A DNA stretch of 64,000 bases from Bacteroidota bacterium (GTDB lineage: Bacteria > Bacteroidota > Bacteroidia > 2-12-FULL-35-15). Below are positions 54,370 through 63,704 of this stretch, in pieces. The stretch spans positions 62,001 through 126,000 of the forward strand of contig JAQZBR010000007.1 of assembly GCA_029237775.1 (NCBI GenBank), in the 5' to 3' direction. Positions within the stretch are counted from its first letter, which is position 1. Every line of letters begins with the position of its first letter. Both the position numbers and the translations under genes were made by a program. Under the pieces are notes generated by a model. The model searched no databases, had not been told where the DNA came from, and saw only the letters and a program-made list of their open reading frames with translations.

Positions 54370-56838
54370 ATGAAAAAAGTCTTAATACTTGCCTATGATT
54401 TCCCGCCTTATGTTTCTGTAGGAGGTTTAAGACCGTACGCATGGTACCGTTATTTTAAAGAGTTTAATATATATCCGATTGTTGTGACCAGACAGTGGGG
54501 AAACAATTATGAAAGCCATCTTGATTACGTGGCTCCAAGCGAATCTTCTCAAACTATAATAGAAAATACCGAATATGGAACAATTATAAAAACTCCTTAC
54601 AGATCTAATTATGGAAACCGGCTCATGTTAAAACATGGTGAGTCGAAATTTAAGCTTGCCAGGAAATTTGTCACAGCATATTTTGAGTTTATACAATGGC
54701 CATTTGCTGTCGGACCTAAATCTGAACTGTATCATGCGGCAAAGGATTATCTAAAAAACAACCAGGTAGATGCGATCATTGCAACCGGAGAACCTTTTGT
54801 TTTGTTCAAGTACGCATCGATGTTAAGCGAGGAGTTCAACATACCTTGGATTGCTGATTATCGGGATCCATGGTCACAGAATGTTAAAAACACAAAATTA
54901 CTTTATAAGATCTGGAACTCACATTTCGAAAAAAAGATTGTAAACAAAGCATCTTCAATAATCACAGTGTCTGAGTTCGTCAAAAGCAAGATTGAGAGTC
55001 TTATACCTGATAAGAAATATTGTATTTTGTCTAATGGTTACGACCCTGAAGTAATTGACAGGATCAAAGACGTAAAGCAACAGAGCACTTCATTCAATAT
55101 TGCTTTTGTTGGGACAATTTATGATTGGCATCCAATTCACAGTTTTTTAACTGTGATAAAAAATTTCATTCGAAAAAATCCGGACGCTAAAATTGCTTTT
55201 AACCTTTATGGTATTAATCTAGTCCGTAAAATACAAGAAATGGTCAGGAATGAATTTCAGGAAATTTCATCCAGCATCCATTTTTTTCCTAAAATGCAAA
55301 ATGACATCCTGTTGAAAAAGCTTGCGGAGGATAATGTGATGCTTCTATTCAATGATTATTCTATAATTGGCACAAAGATCTATGATTACATGGCCGTTAA
55401 GAGATCTATCATACTTTGTTATTCAAATGATCCTGAGTCGCTGGCGTTAAAGAAACGCCATTATAACATAAAGGAAGAAGATAACTTAAGCAGTCATTTG
55501 CAAGCCGATTTAATTAATGAAACCAAATCCGGCCATATTATTTCTGATTCAAAAGATCTTGGACACGTTATAGATAAACTTTATCAGGAGTTCATACAAA
55601 CAGGAGCTGTTCAATGCAACACTGATCAAATTTCTAAATATTCCCGCAGACAACAAACCCAAATACTTGCTGAACATCTGAAACTTATAGGCGTTGGTAC
55701 TACAGCCGCTGAGCGGCAGTACCAACTATGCACGAGATGTGTAATGGATACAAGTGATCCCAGTATACGGTTTAATGAAGCAGGCGAATGCAATAACTGT
55801 AATGAATTTATCAGTAAACGTGCTAAGCACAAATATCACGGTTCTGACAGTGACAAGGAATTTGCAAGCATTATCAACGAAATGAAGGAGGCAGGGAAAG
55901 GAAAGGAGTATGATTGTGTTATCGGTTTGAGTGGGGGAATAGATAGTTCTTATGTAGCATATATCTCTAAAGAACATGGCTTAAGAGTGCTTGCCGTTCA
56001 CATGGATAACGGTTGGAATTCAGACGAAGCGGTCACGAACATAAAGAATATCGCAAATAAATTATCTATCGATTACGAAAGCGATGTATTGGACTGGGAA
56101 GAATTCAGAGATGTTCAACTTGCCTTTCTAAAGGCGTCTGTACCCGAAGCTGAAACACCAACTGACATGGCTATTCTTTCATCTCTGCATAGGATCTCTG
56201 ACAAATACAATATAAAATACATTATTAGCGGGGGTAATTTTGCTACCGAAGGAATCTTACCGAAATACTGGCATTACAATGCCAAGGATATTAAGTACTT
56301 CAATTATATTCAGAAGAAGTTTGGGAATAAAAAGCTCCGGCATTTTCCTGTCTTTGGCTATCGCCAGGAAATGTATTACAAGCTCATTAAGGGAAAGAAA
56401 ATAATCTATTTATTAAACTATATTCCTTATTCAAAATCGGAATCAATGGATTTCTTGCAAAAGAAACTTGATTGGCGCTATTACGGTGGAAAACATTATG
56501 AATCTGTCTACACCGGATTTATTCAATCTTACTATCTATACAAAAAATTCGGCATCGATTATAGAAGAGCAACATTATCGACCCAGATTTGCACCGGTGA
56601 TGTAAGCCGTGAATGTGCTCTTAAAGAGCTGGAGAAACTTCCTTACTCAGACGCAAAAGCACAAACAGAAAAAGAATATATCGCAAAAAAATTAGGCATT
56701 AGCCTCGAAGAGTTTGATCGGATAATACAATTACCTCCAAGGTGGTATAGCGATTATCCAAATGATGAAAAATGGCTTGGCTTTATTTACGATACATACA
56801 GGAAGTTATTTAAAAAAGATAAGCTTGCAAACTTTTAA
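54370..56838 (+). CDS. Glycosyltransferase fused to WbpG-type N-acetyl-sugar amidotransferase
   Basis: 822 residues in one open frame. Residues 1-440 are a glycosyltransferase closely similar to the preceding gene (AYDFPPYVSVGGLRPYAWYR, WIADYRDPWS, LSNGYDPEV). From about 450 the protein matches the N-acetyl sugar amidotransferase family: CTRCVMDTSDPSIRF, a second cysteine pair CNNC, PP-loop GLSGGIDSS near 518-526, ISGGNFATEG near 618, and a C-terminal YYGGKHYES and STQICTGDVSRECAL. WbpG-type enzymes make amidino sugars with HisH/HisF-like partners, which are not in this window. A fusion of these two functions is unusual. Confidence 0.85.
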   Translation: MKKVLILAYDFPPYVSVGGLRPYAWYRYFKEFNIYPIVVTRQWGNNYESHLDYVAPSESSQTIIENTEYGTIIKTPYRSNYGNRLMLKHGESKFKLARKFVTAYFEFIQWPFAVGPKSELYHAAKDYLKNNQVDAIIATGEPFVLFKYASMLSEEFNIPWIADYRDPWSQNVKNTKLLYKIWNSHFEKKIVNKASSIITVSEFVKSKIESLIPDKKYCILSNGYDPEVIDRIKDVKQQSTSFNIAFVGTIYDWHPIHSFLTVIKNFIRKNPDAKIAFNLYGINLVRKIQEMVRNEFQEISSSIHFFPKMQNDILLKKLAEDNVMLLFNDYSIIGTKIYDYMAVKRSIILCYSNDPESLALKKRHYNIKEEDNLSSHLQADLINETKSGHIISDSKDLGHVIDKLYQEFIQTGAVQCNTDQISKYSRRQQTQILAEHLKLIGVGTTAAERQYQLCTRCVMDTSDPSIRFNEAGECNNCNEFISKRAKHKYHGSDSDKEFASIINEMKEAGKGKEYDCVIGLSGGIDSSYVAYISKEHGLRVLAVHMDNGWNSDEAVTNIKNIANKLSIDYESDVLDWEEFRDVQLAFLKASVPEAETPTDMAILSSLHRISDKYNIKYIISGGNFATEGILPKYWHYNAKDIKYFNYIQKKFGNKKLRHFPVFGYRQEMYYKLIKGKKIIYLLNYIPYSKSESMDFLQKKLDWRYYGGKHYESVYTGFIQSYYLYKKFGIDYRRATLSTQICTGDVSRECALKELEKLPYSDAKAQTEKEYIAKKLGISLEEFDRIIQLPPRWYSDYPNDEKWLGFIYDTYRKLFKKDKLANF

Positions 56839-56860
56839 TATTAAGAATACATAGTTCAAG

Positions 56861-58735
56861 ATGTGCGGAATAACAGGGTTTTATAGTCCCAGAAAAAATT
56901 TTAGCGAGCAGGACCTTGTTAAGATGACAGATGCAATCTCTCATCGGGGACCCGATGCATCGGGTTATTTTGTTGATGGGTCAGTGGGGCTTGGCCATCG
57001 CAGATTAAGCATTATTGATCTTTCAGTAACGGCTAATCAGCCAATGACCTCTTCAGATGGCAGATATGTGATGGTGTACAACGGAGAAGTATACAACTAT
57101 ACCGAAATTGCAGATCAGTTAAAAAAAGAGTTCAGATCAACTTTCAAAACAACATCAGACACCGAAGTTATCCTGGAGGCTTTCCTGCATTATGGTATTT
57201 CTTTCACAAAATATCTTAACGGTATGTTCGCCATTGCAATTTTCGACAAGGAGGAGAATGAAATATATATCGTCCGTGACCATATTGGTATCAAACCTTT
57301 ATATTATTTCTGGGATGGCAATGACTTTGCATTTGCGTCTGAATTAAAATCAATTAAAACCCTAAAAAGTTTATCCCTGCAAATAGATAGAAGCGCTGTC
57401 TATCAATTTATGCATATGGGGTTTATAGCGGCCCCGTTAAGTATTTATAAATCTGTTTTCAAACTTGAAGCAGGTAGCTGGTTGAAATTGCGTAATGATA
57501 AATTAACAAAAGAAAAATACTGGTCAGCCGGACAACAGATTAAAGAGAAGACGATTACCGACAAATCAGAAGCTCAAAGGCAATTAAGCGAACTGGTTAA
57601 AAGCGCGGTTCAATACCAGATCAGAAGCGATGTTCCATTCGGTGTCTTTTTGAGCGGAGGTATCGATTCGAGTATAGTTGCAGCAAATGCAGCAAATTTA
57701 TCAAGTGAGAAAATAAGCACCTTCTCGATCGGCTTTGAAGAAAACAAATACAATGAATCGAAATTCGCAAGCAAGATCGCGAATTATTTAGGGACCAACC
57801 ACAATGAATTAATAGTATCGTACAATGATGCCTTGGAATTGTCAGAGGGGCTATTAGAGGTGTATGATGAACCATATGCAGATTCTTCAGCAATACCAAC
57901 CATGCTGGTATCCCGTCTCGCAAGGAAAAGTGTCACCGTTGCATTATCAGGCGATGGGGGCGATGAATTATTTTTAGGATATGGGGCTTATCAGTGGGCT
58001 GAACGCTTAGATAATCCGTTAATTAAGATTTTCAGAAAGTCAATTGCTTCCCTTCTTAAACTATCAGGATCAAAATTTGAAAGGCATTCGGGATATTTTG
58101 AACTTTCGGATACGAAATTGCAATACAGCCATATACTTTCGCAGGAGCAATATTTGTTCAATCTAAAAGAATTGAATAACACTCTGACACCTGAATTTAA
58201 AAATGATTCCGCTTTTAACAAAGAAAGATTCTATCGTTTCTATGATGAAATAAATCATACTTCAAGAAAACTAACTGCGGCTGAAAAGCAGTCCATCTTT
58301 GATCTTAATTACTATCTTCAGGATGACCTGCTGACCAAGGTTGACAGAGCAAGCATGAAGTATTCACTTGAAGCAAGAGTGCCTCTCCTCGATTACCGCA
58401 TCGTTGAATTTGCATTGAATCTTTCTCCTGAATTGAAGAAGCATGATGGGGTCAGCAAATACCTATTAAAGGAGGTTCTTTATCAATATGTACCGAAAGA
58501 AATGTTTGACCGGCCGAAACAAGGCTTCTCAATTCCCCTTGAAAAATGGCTCCGTAATGAATTATTCTTTTTAATTGAAGATAATCTCTCTAAAGAAGTT
58601 ATTGAGAAATATAATTATGTCAAAGTGGAAGAAGTGGAACAACTGAAGAAGGAGTTTCTATCTGGTAAGAATTATTTGTACAACCGGCTTTGGGTCCTAA
58701 TTGTTCTTCATCAATGGTTAATAAAAAACGCCTAA
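56861..58735 (+). CDS. asnB: Asparagine synthetase-type amidotransferase (AsnB paralog 3)
   Basis: 624 residues. Cys2 in MCGITGFYS, HRGPDASGYF near 29, NGEVYNYTEI near 76, PP-loop FLSGGIDSS near 262 and LSGDGGDELFLGYG near 362. It is closer in pattern to paralog 1 (ITGI/ITGF start, YKSVFKLEAGSWLK matching QNVFKLEAGSWLK) than to paralog 2. It is the last gene of the forward run; its stop overlaps the end of the convergent acyltransferase gene by four bases. Confidence 0.88.
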   Translation: MCGITGFYSPRKNFSEQDLVKMTDAISHRGPDASGYFVDGSVGLGHRRLSIIDLSVTANQPMTSSDGRYVMVYNGEVYNYTEIADQLKKEFRSTFKTTSDTEVILEAFLHYGISFTKYLNGMFAIAIFDKEENEIYIVRDHIGIKPLYYFWDGNDFAFASELKSIKTLKSLSLQIDRSAVYQFMHMGFIAAPLSIYKSVFKLEAGSWLKLRNDKLTKEKYWSAGQQIKEKTITDKSEAQRQLSELVKSAVQYQIRSDVPFGVFLSGGIDSSIVAANAANLSSEKISTFSIGFEENKYNESKFASKIANYLGTNHNELIVSYNDALELSEGLLEVYDEPYADSSAIPTMLVSRLARKSVTVALSGDGGDELFLGYGAYQWAERLDNPLIKIFRKSIASLLKLSGSKFERHSGYFELSDTKLQYSHILSQEQYLFNLKELNNTLTPEFKNDSAFNKERFYRFYDEINHTSRKLTAAEKQSIFDLNYYLQDDLLTKVDRASMKYSLEARVPLLDYRIVEFALNLSPELKKHDGVSKYLLKEVLYQYVPKEMFDRPKQGFSIPLEKWLRNELFFLIEDNLSKEVIEKYNYVKVEEVEQLKKEFLSGKNYLYNRLWVLIVLHQWLIKNA

Positions 58736-59874
58736 TCTTTTTCTCCTTTAGTAACGTAAGAAAATCTTTCTTTCATTTTAAGGAATCTCATTTCAAAATA
58801 GTTATAGCTTAGGTAACTCAACATTAAACTTATAAATAAAGAAAGCGGCACTTCTAATAACCACAAATGCCAACTGCTGGTATTTAATCCAGATATTCTT
58901 AACAGCGTAATACTGACAAGAATTGCTATTGGGTGCAGGCAATAAAGGCCATACGTATACTTCCCAAGGCTTGAAATTACTTTAAAATTTGAAATCTTAA
59001 AAAAGGAACGTTCAGAAAAGTTCTGTTCCAACAGAATCCATACAAAGAAAAATGCAATGATCACCCTCTTGAAAACGATGAGTCCATAACTCATAAACAA
59101 TTCATACTTCAAACAGATGAATGCCAATGCCATTAAATAAGGAATCAGGTGCACCGCAGGATGAATAGCTTTTATAAATTCAAGGAACCTCGTTTTGGAA
59201 AAAGCGAGATAAGCCCCTCCTCCACCAATGGCCATATCAGAAATGACTCCAAGTGAATTAAGGTCAATCTGACCATCAAAACAAAAAGTCCTGTATATTA
59301 AAGAGACAAAAATCACAGCAAGAAAGATTAACCCGTAATTTCGTTGCCGGATCAATACAAACAACAACGGCCATATCAGATAAAACTGCTCCTCAATTGC
59401 TACAGACCATAGAACACTTAAAACTGATGAGTCCGGGGGTCCATGAATAATCCTGTCGAAATTATTTAGAAATAACGAGCTGAGCACAGGACTTGCTGTT
59501 TCATCAGGCACCTGGCCAAATTTTGCTTTTAAAATAGGAAAGATTAAAAAACCAAAGAGAACACAAAAGAAATAAAGGGGCCATATTCGTAAAGCTCTTC
59601 TGATATAAAAATTCTTAACATGAATTTTGCCTGTACTTTGTTTTTCCGTGAGTAATAAATATGTTATCAGGAACCCACTCAGGACAAAGAAAAAACTTAC
59701 CCCCAGATCACCATCGGAAAACAACCTTACCTTAATAAAGTTATACCATGCAGTGGCTTTTATTGATGGGTCTTCAGTTACAAAACTATGTGAAAGAAAA
59801 ACTAAAAAAAAAGAAATGAACCTCAAGCCATCGAGATTTGGAAAAAACACTTTAGCTTTCAATTCTTCTTTCAT
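58732..59874 (-). CDS. Acyltransferase family 3 (OafA-type) membrane protein
   Basis: 380 residues with about ten membrane segments. It starts FFPNLDGLRFISFFLVFLSHSF, the family hallmark, with the histidine of the LSHSF motif, then YIRRALRIWPLYFFCVLFGF near 90-109 and SVLWSVAIEEQFYLIWPLLF near 153-172. Such enzymes acetylate or acylate sugars of O-antigen or capsule at the inner membrane. It is in the polysaccharide block on the opposite strand, 10 bases after the polymerase candidate. Confidence 0.9.
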   Translation of the reverse strand: MKEELKAKVFFPNLDGLRFISFFLVFLSHSFVTEDPSIKATAWYNFIKVRLFSDGDLGVSFFFVLSGFLITYLLLTEKQSTGKIHVKNFYIRRALRIWPLYFFCVLFGFLIFPILKAKFGQVPDETASPVLSSLFLNNFDRIIHGPPDSSVLSVLWSVAIEEQFYLIWPLLFVLIRQRNYGLIFLAVIFVSLIYRTFCFDGQIDLNSLGVISDMAIGGGGAYLAFSKTRFLEFIKAIHPAVHLIPYLMALAFICLKYELFMSYGLIVFKRVIIAFFFVWILLEQNFSERSFFKISNFKVISSLGKYTYGLYCLHPIAILVSITLLRISGLNTSSWHLWLLEVPLSLFISLMLSYLSYNYFEMRFLKMKERFSYVTKGEKD

Positions 59875-59884
59875 TCAATAAATT

Positions 59885-61222
59885 TTATAGTCCTAATTTC
59901 TTATTATATTTTTTCTCATAGAGATGTTTCAAAACAAATAAGCTGGAGACAAAAAAAGGAATACACGGTATTTTCAAACGCACTAAAGAACCGAAATTTG
60001 ATGTTGCCAAACCTACTGAAAATGCAAAAAACAATGCAAAAAGCATAGAGAATAAAACCAATGGATTCTGTCCGATGAGGAGAAAAAAGTTCGTGATTTT
60101 TAATTTAAACAGCAGTAGCAGCGATAAAAGCAGGATGTAGGTATTTTCAAGGCCGGACAGGAACATAACGGGATTTTTAGCTTCCCAGAGAAATGGCCTG
60201 TATAAGGTAGCCGTAATAGCCAGATGCGTTTTACTCATAACCCCGCTGAAGGAAGCATCAAAATCACCAATATCAAAGCTGTTTCCACCGTAATATGCCG
60301 ATTTCTGATCCATATTTGACTCGACCGCCTTATCCAATACCTTGTCAATTGCGTATACACCAAGTGTTTCACTCATTTGACCCAGTATAAGCACGCCTAA
60401 TCCAATCCCGGTCGCAATGAATGCAGGTGCAGCAATTGCGCGAAGTAACTTACTTTTCACATTGACCAACCGTTCGTTAGAAAGCCAGATGATCGATCCG
60501 GGAACCAATGCAAAAAAAATATATGGTTTGATGCCAATTAATAAGGCGGAACTGATAAGAATACACATGGCACTGGAAAAGGTAAATTTCTTACGGATAA
60601 AGAAATAATAAAAATGATAAGCATACCAACCCACTGCAGATAAAGTAATAGTGTCTTTTAGCAATCCGGAGCCCCAAAATACAACTGAGGGAATGAATAA
60701 AGTTGAAAGCGCCAGCTGCTTTTCCAACTGAGGGAATTGTTGTTGAAACAATAAGAATAAGCGCCAGATACCTGTATAGCAAACCCAGGATAATAAAATG
60801 GCAGATACAATGAAGGTATGGAAAGACATTATGCAAAAGGGCACAATCAAACGGGAAACAAATATTGCTTTTTCATCATCCCACTGAAATATCGGCCATC
60901 CTGTGGAAAGGTCAAAATAACTATACAACTCTCGGGCATTATCACCCGTCATTATTCTTAAATAAACATCAAAATCTTTAAACGCCATTCTGGAAATAGC
61001 GCTGGAGGAAATAAAATAATTAGTTGTATCACCACCTGGGTAATAAAACTGATAAACCAGACACAAGGCGATCGCCCCGCCTAATTTGGCAAACAACCCT
61101 TTTGTGTACCACTTGTAATGCGGCTCCTTGATCTGTCTTTTTTGCTGAATAAATGAAGAAATAAAATAAATGATCAGCAAATAAATCGGGACCAGCAACA
61201 AGTCGAAAATTGTAAGTATCAT
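59885..61222 (-). CDS. Multi-spanning membrane protein, Wzy-like polymerase candidate
   Basis: 445 residues from ATG 61222 (a GTG at 61264 would add 14 residues but sits beside a -7 element). It has about 11 hydrophobic segments and a large extracytoplasmic loop (near 270-345) with YYGGNSFDIGDFDASFSG. There is no clear family motif. Its place between an acyltransferase and glycosyltransferases, and the absence of any other polymerase candidate in the block, make a Wzy-type O-unit polymerase the best guess. An export or anchoring membrane protein remains possible. The pairing with the acyltransferase on the minus strand suggests cotranscription. Confidence 0.6.
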   Translation of the reverse strand: MILTIFDLLLVPIYLLIIYFISSFIQQKRQIKEPHYKWYTKGLFAKLGGAIALCLVYQFYYPGGDTTNYFISSSAISRMAFKDFDVYLRIMTGDNARELYSYFDLSTGWPIFQWDDEKAIFVSRLIVPFCIMSFHTFIVSAILLSWVCYTGIWRLFLLFQQQFPQLEKQLALSTLFIPSVVFWGSGLLKDTITLSAVGWYAYHFYYFFIRKKFTFSSAMCILISSALLIGIKPYIFFALVPGSIIWLSNERLVNVKSKLLRAIAAPAFIATGIGLGVLILGQMSETLGVYAIDKVLDKAVESNMDQKSAYYGGNSFDIGDFDASFSGVMSKTHLAITATLYRPFLWEAKNPVMFLSGLENTYILLLSLLLLFKLKITNFFLLIGQNPLVLFSMLFALFFAFSVGLATSNFGSLVRLKIPCIPFFVSSLFVLKHLYEKKYNKKLGL

Positions 61223-61252
61223 GAGGAAGCCAGTGAAACGCTTTAATTTAAA

Positions 61253-61260
61253 CAAAAGTA
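61253..61260 (-). promoter_or_regulatory. -7 element for the polymerase/acyltransferase pair
   Basis: Minus strand TACTTTTG, exact TAnnTTTG, 30 bases before the ATG at 61222. The GTG at 61264 lies upstream of it, so a transcript from here could not include that start. Confidence 0.45.
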
Positions 61261-61310
61261 ACACAATGTTTTAAATATTATCTTAAACTTGTAATACAAA
61301 TACTGCACGA

Positions 61311-62546
61311 ATGAATGTATTGTATATTTCTTACGATGGCATGACTGATCCTCTGGGACAGTCGCAGGTGATTCCCTATTTGTGCGGGCTTTCAAAAGAA
61401 GGGTATCGAATCAGCCTGATCAGTTGTGAAAAACAGGATCGCTTTAAAAAGAGTGGAGATTCTATCAGAGAATTATTAAAATCAAATAATATTGAATGGT
61501 TCCCCGTTCCATACTCAACATCTTCCTCTTTCTTATCGAAACAGCTTAACCTTAAAGCCATTCAGAAAGAAGCTTACAGAATTTACGATCTGAATCAGCC
61601 GGTGTTGGTGCACTGCAGAAGTTATATGGCTGCCCTGGTTGGACTGAAATTAAAAAAGCAATTCGGGATAAAGTTTATTTTTGATATGCGCGGCTTCTGG
61701 GCTAATGAGCGAATAGATGGAGGTATCTGGAGAATGGATAACTTCATTCAAAGACGAATGTTCAAGTATTTTAAGAAAAAAGAGATTGACTTTCTTAAAA
61801 ACGCTGATTATGTGATCAGCCTTACAGAAAATGCCAAATCCGAGATGTTATCCTGGGAAACTTTTCGCAACAAGAATCTTAATATAGAAGTTATCCCCTG
61901 CTGTGCGGATCTAAATCTGTTTACGCCTTCCTGCATCGTACAACCGCTGGTTAACGAACTTAAAAAGAAACTAAACATCCAACCCGATGATTTTATGATC
62001 AGTTACCTCGGCTCTGTCGGCACATGGTATATGCTTGATGAAATGCTGGATTTTTTCAAAGAATTACTTTCATTCAAACCCACTGCTAAGTTTCTTTTCA
62101 TTACAGCAGACGATAAGCAAATCATTGTAGAAAAAGGGAAAGAGAAAAACATTCCGGAAGACCGAATTTTAATCCGGGCAGCAGAAAGAAAAGAAGTGCC
62201 TTCACTTTTAAGTCTGAGCACAGTGGCACTTTATTTTATTAAACCTCTTTATTCAAAAAAGGCTTCATCGCCAACAAAAACAGGTGAGATCATGGGAATG
62301 GGAATCCCCCTGATCACAAACACCGGAATAGGCGACAGTGACCTGATCATTAAAAGATCTTCGGCAGGGCTACTTATAAATGAGTTTACCACTGATGAAT
62401 ACCAAAGAATAATTAAACAAATTGATGTACTTTTAACGTCCGATAAAAATGCAATAATGAAAGCTGCAAATGATTATTTTTCCCTTGAGAAAGGAATCGA
62501 ATTATATGCAGAGGTTTATAAAAAAACGCTAAATAATCAGCTTTGA
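61311..62546 (+). CDS. Family 4-type glycosyltransferase
   Basis: 411 residues. It starts VLYISYDGMTDPLGQSQVIPYL, a pattern shared by a GT4 subgroup (GMTDPLGQSQV). Further: HCRSYMAALVGLKLKK near 98, FDMRGFWANERIDGG near 122-136, ISYLGSVGTWYMLDEML near 228 and TKTGEIMGMGIPLITN near 322-337. It shares a divergent 89-base gap with the polymerase candidate and ends three bases before galE. Probably adds one sugar of the repeat unit. Confidence 0.86.
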   Translation: MNVLYISYDGMTDPLGQSQVIPYLCGLSKEGYRISLISCEKQDRFKKSGDSIRELLKSNNIEWFPVPYSTSSSFLSKQLNLKAIQKEAYRIYDLNQPVLVHCRSYMAALVGLKLKKQFGIKFIFDMRGFWANERIDGGIWRMDNFIQRRMFKYFKKKEIDFLKNADYVISLTENAKSEMLSWETFRNKNLNIEVIPCCADLNLFTPSCIVQPLVNELKKKLNIQPDDFMISYLGSVGTWYMLDEMLDFFKELLSFKPTAKFLFITADDKQIIVEKGKEKNIPEDRILIRAAERKEVPSLLSLSTVALYFIKPLYSKKASSPTKTGEIMGMGIPLITNTGIGDSDLIIKRSSAGLLINEFTTDEYQRIIKQIDVLLTSDKNAIMKAANDYFSLEKGIELYAEVYKKTLNNQL

Positions 62547-62549
62547 GAT

Positions 62550-63590
62550 ATGAATAAAAAAACGATTTTGGTAACCGGAGGCGCAGGATATATTGGGTCG
62601 CATACGATCATAGAACTTATTGAGAACACCAATTACAACATAGTTTCGGTTGATAATTTTTCTAATTCATCTCACAAGACTTTTGATCGCATTGAAAAAA
62701 TCACAGGAAAGAGAATTAAAAACTACGCGATCGATCTTTGCGATGCCTCCGAAGTTGAAAAACTTTTTACTTCCGAAAAGGACATTACCGGAATTATTCA
62801 CTTTGCTGCATTTAAATCAGTGTCCGAGTCAGTCGCTGAACCTTACAAATATCATCACAACAACATAGCATCCCTCCTGAATATTCTCGAAGCTTGTTTA
62901 AAACATAATATCAGCAATTTCATTTTTTCATCCTCCTGCTCAGTCTACGGAAACATTGAAAAACTCCCGGTAAAAGAAGATAGCAAACTTGGAAAGGCAG
63001 AATCACCCTATGCATTTACAAAACAAGCAGGAGAAGAGATCATAAAAGATTATGCTCGTGCATTTCCAAAGCTCAATACTGTTGCGCTCCGCTACTTTAA
63101 CCCGGTAGGCGCGCACACTTCCGGCCTCATAGGAGAAGATCCTATTAACAAACCAAGCAATCTGGTACCTGTAATTACAAAAACTGCAATTGGTAAAATC
63201 CCTGAAATGACTGTCTACGGAAAAGATTACCCGACCCGTGATGGCACCTGTATCCGTGATTACATCCACGTTACTGATGTTGCAATCGCTCACATCAAGG
63301 CTTTGGAATACATTTTGAACGGCAAACAAAAAAGTAATTTCTCGATATTTAATCTCGGTTCCGGAGATGGCGTGAGTGTTCTCGAAGCAATCAATGCATT
63401 TGAAAAGGTATCAGGCGAAAAACTAAATTATAAGCTTGGCGACAAGCGCCCCGGTGATGTTATTTCTATATACTCAGACACTTCATACTCCGAAAAGGAA
63501 TTAGGCTGGAAAACAAAGTTCAGCCTGGATGAAATGATGGAAACGGCCTGGAAATGGGAGCTTGAACAAAAAAAGGAAGAGAGATCATAA
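62550..63590 (+). CDS. galE: UDP-glucose 4-epimerase
   Basis: 346-residue extended short-chain dehydrogenase. NAD-binding TGGAGYIGSHT near 8-18, IHFAAFKSVSESV near 86, SSSCSVYG near 127-134 and the YAFTK catalytic Tyr-x-x-x-Lys near 154. The C-terminal RDGTCIRDYIHVTDV and RPGDV match GalE closely. It interconverts UDP-glucose and UDP-galactose (or the N-acetyl forms), supplying galactose-type sugars to the glycosyltransferases. Last gene of the block. Confidence 0.96.
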   Translation: MNKKTILVTGGAGYIGSHTIIELIENTNYNIVSVDNFSNSSHKTFDRIEKITGKRIKNYAIDLCDASEVEKLFTSEKDITGIIHFAAFKSVSESVAEPYKYHHNNIASLLNILEACLKHNISNFIFSSSCSVYGNIEKLPVKEDSKLGKAESPYAFTKQAGEEIIKDYARAFPKLNTVALRYFNPVGAHTSGLIGEDPINKPSNLVPVITKTAIGKIPEMTVYGKDYPTRDGTCIRDYIHVTDVAIAHIKALEYILNGKQKSNFSIFNLGSGDGVSVLEAINAFEKVSGEKLNYKLGDKRPGDVISIYSDTSYSEKELGWKTKFSLDEMMETAWKWELEQKKEERS

Positions 63591-63704
63591 CTCACCTGTT
63601 TCTCATTCGTTAAAGTTTTCAACAATAAAGCGAGGTTCAAATTACCGCAGCCCTATTCCATAAAACGGCATAATTTGCTAACTTTACGCTTTAACTGATT
63701 CTTT

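Noticed and set aside
61223-61264. GTG start for the polymerase candidate
   Set aside because: It lies upstream of the -7 element at 61253-61260 on the minus strand; ATG 61222 is preferred.
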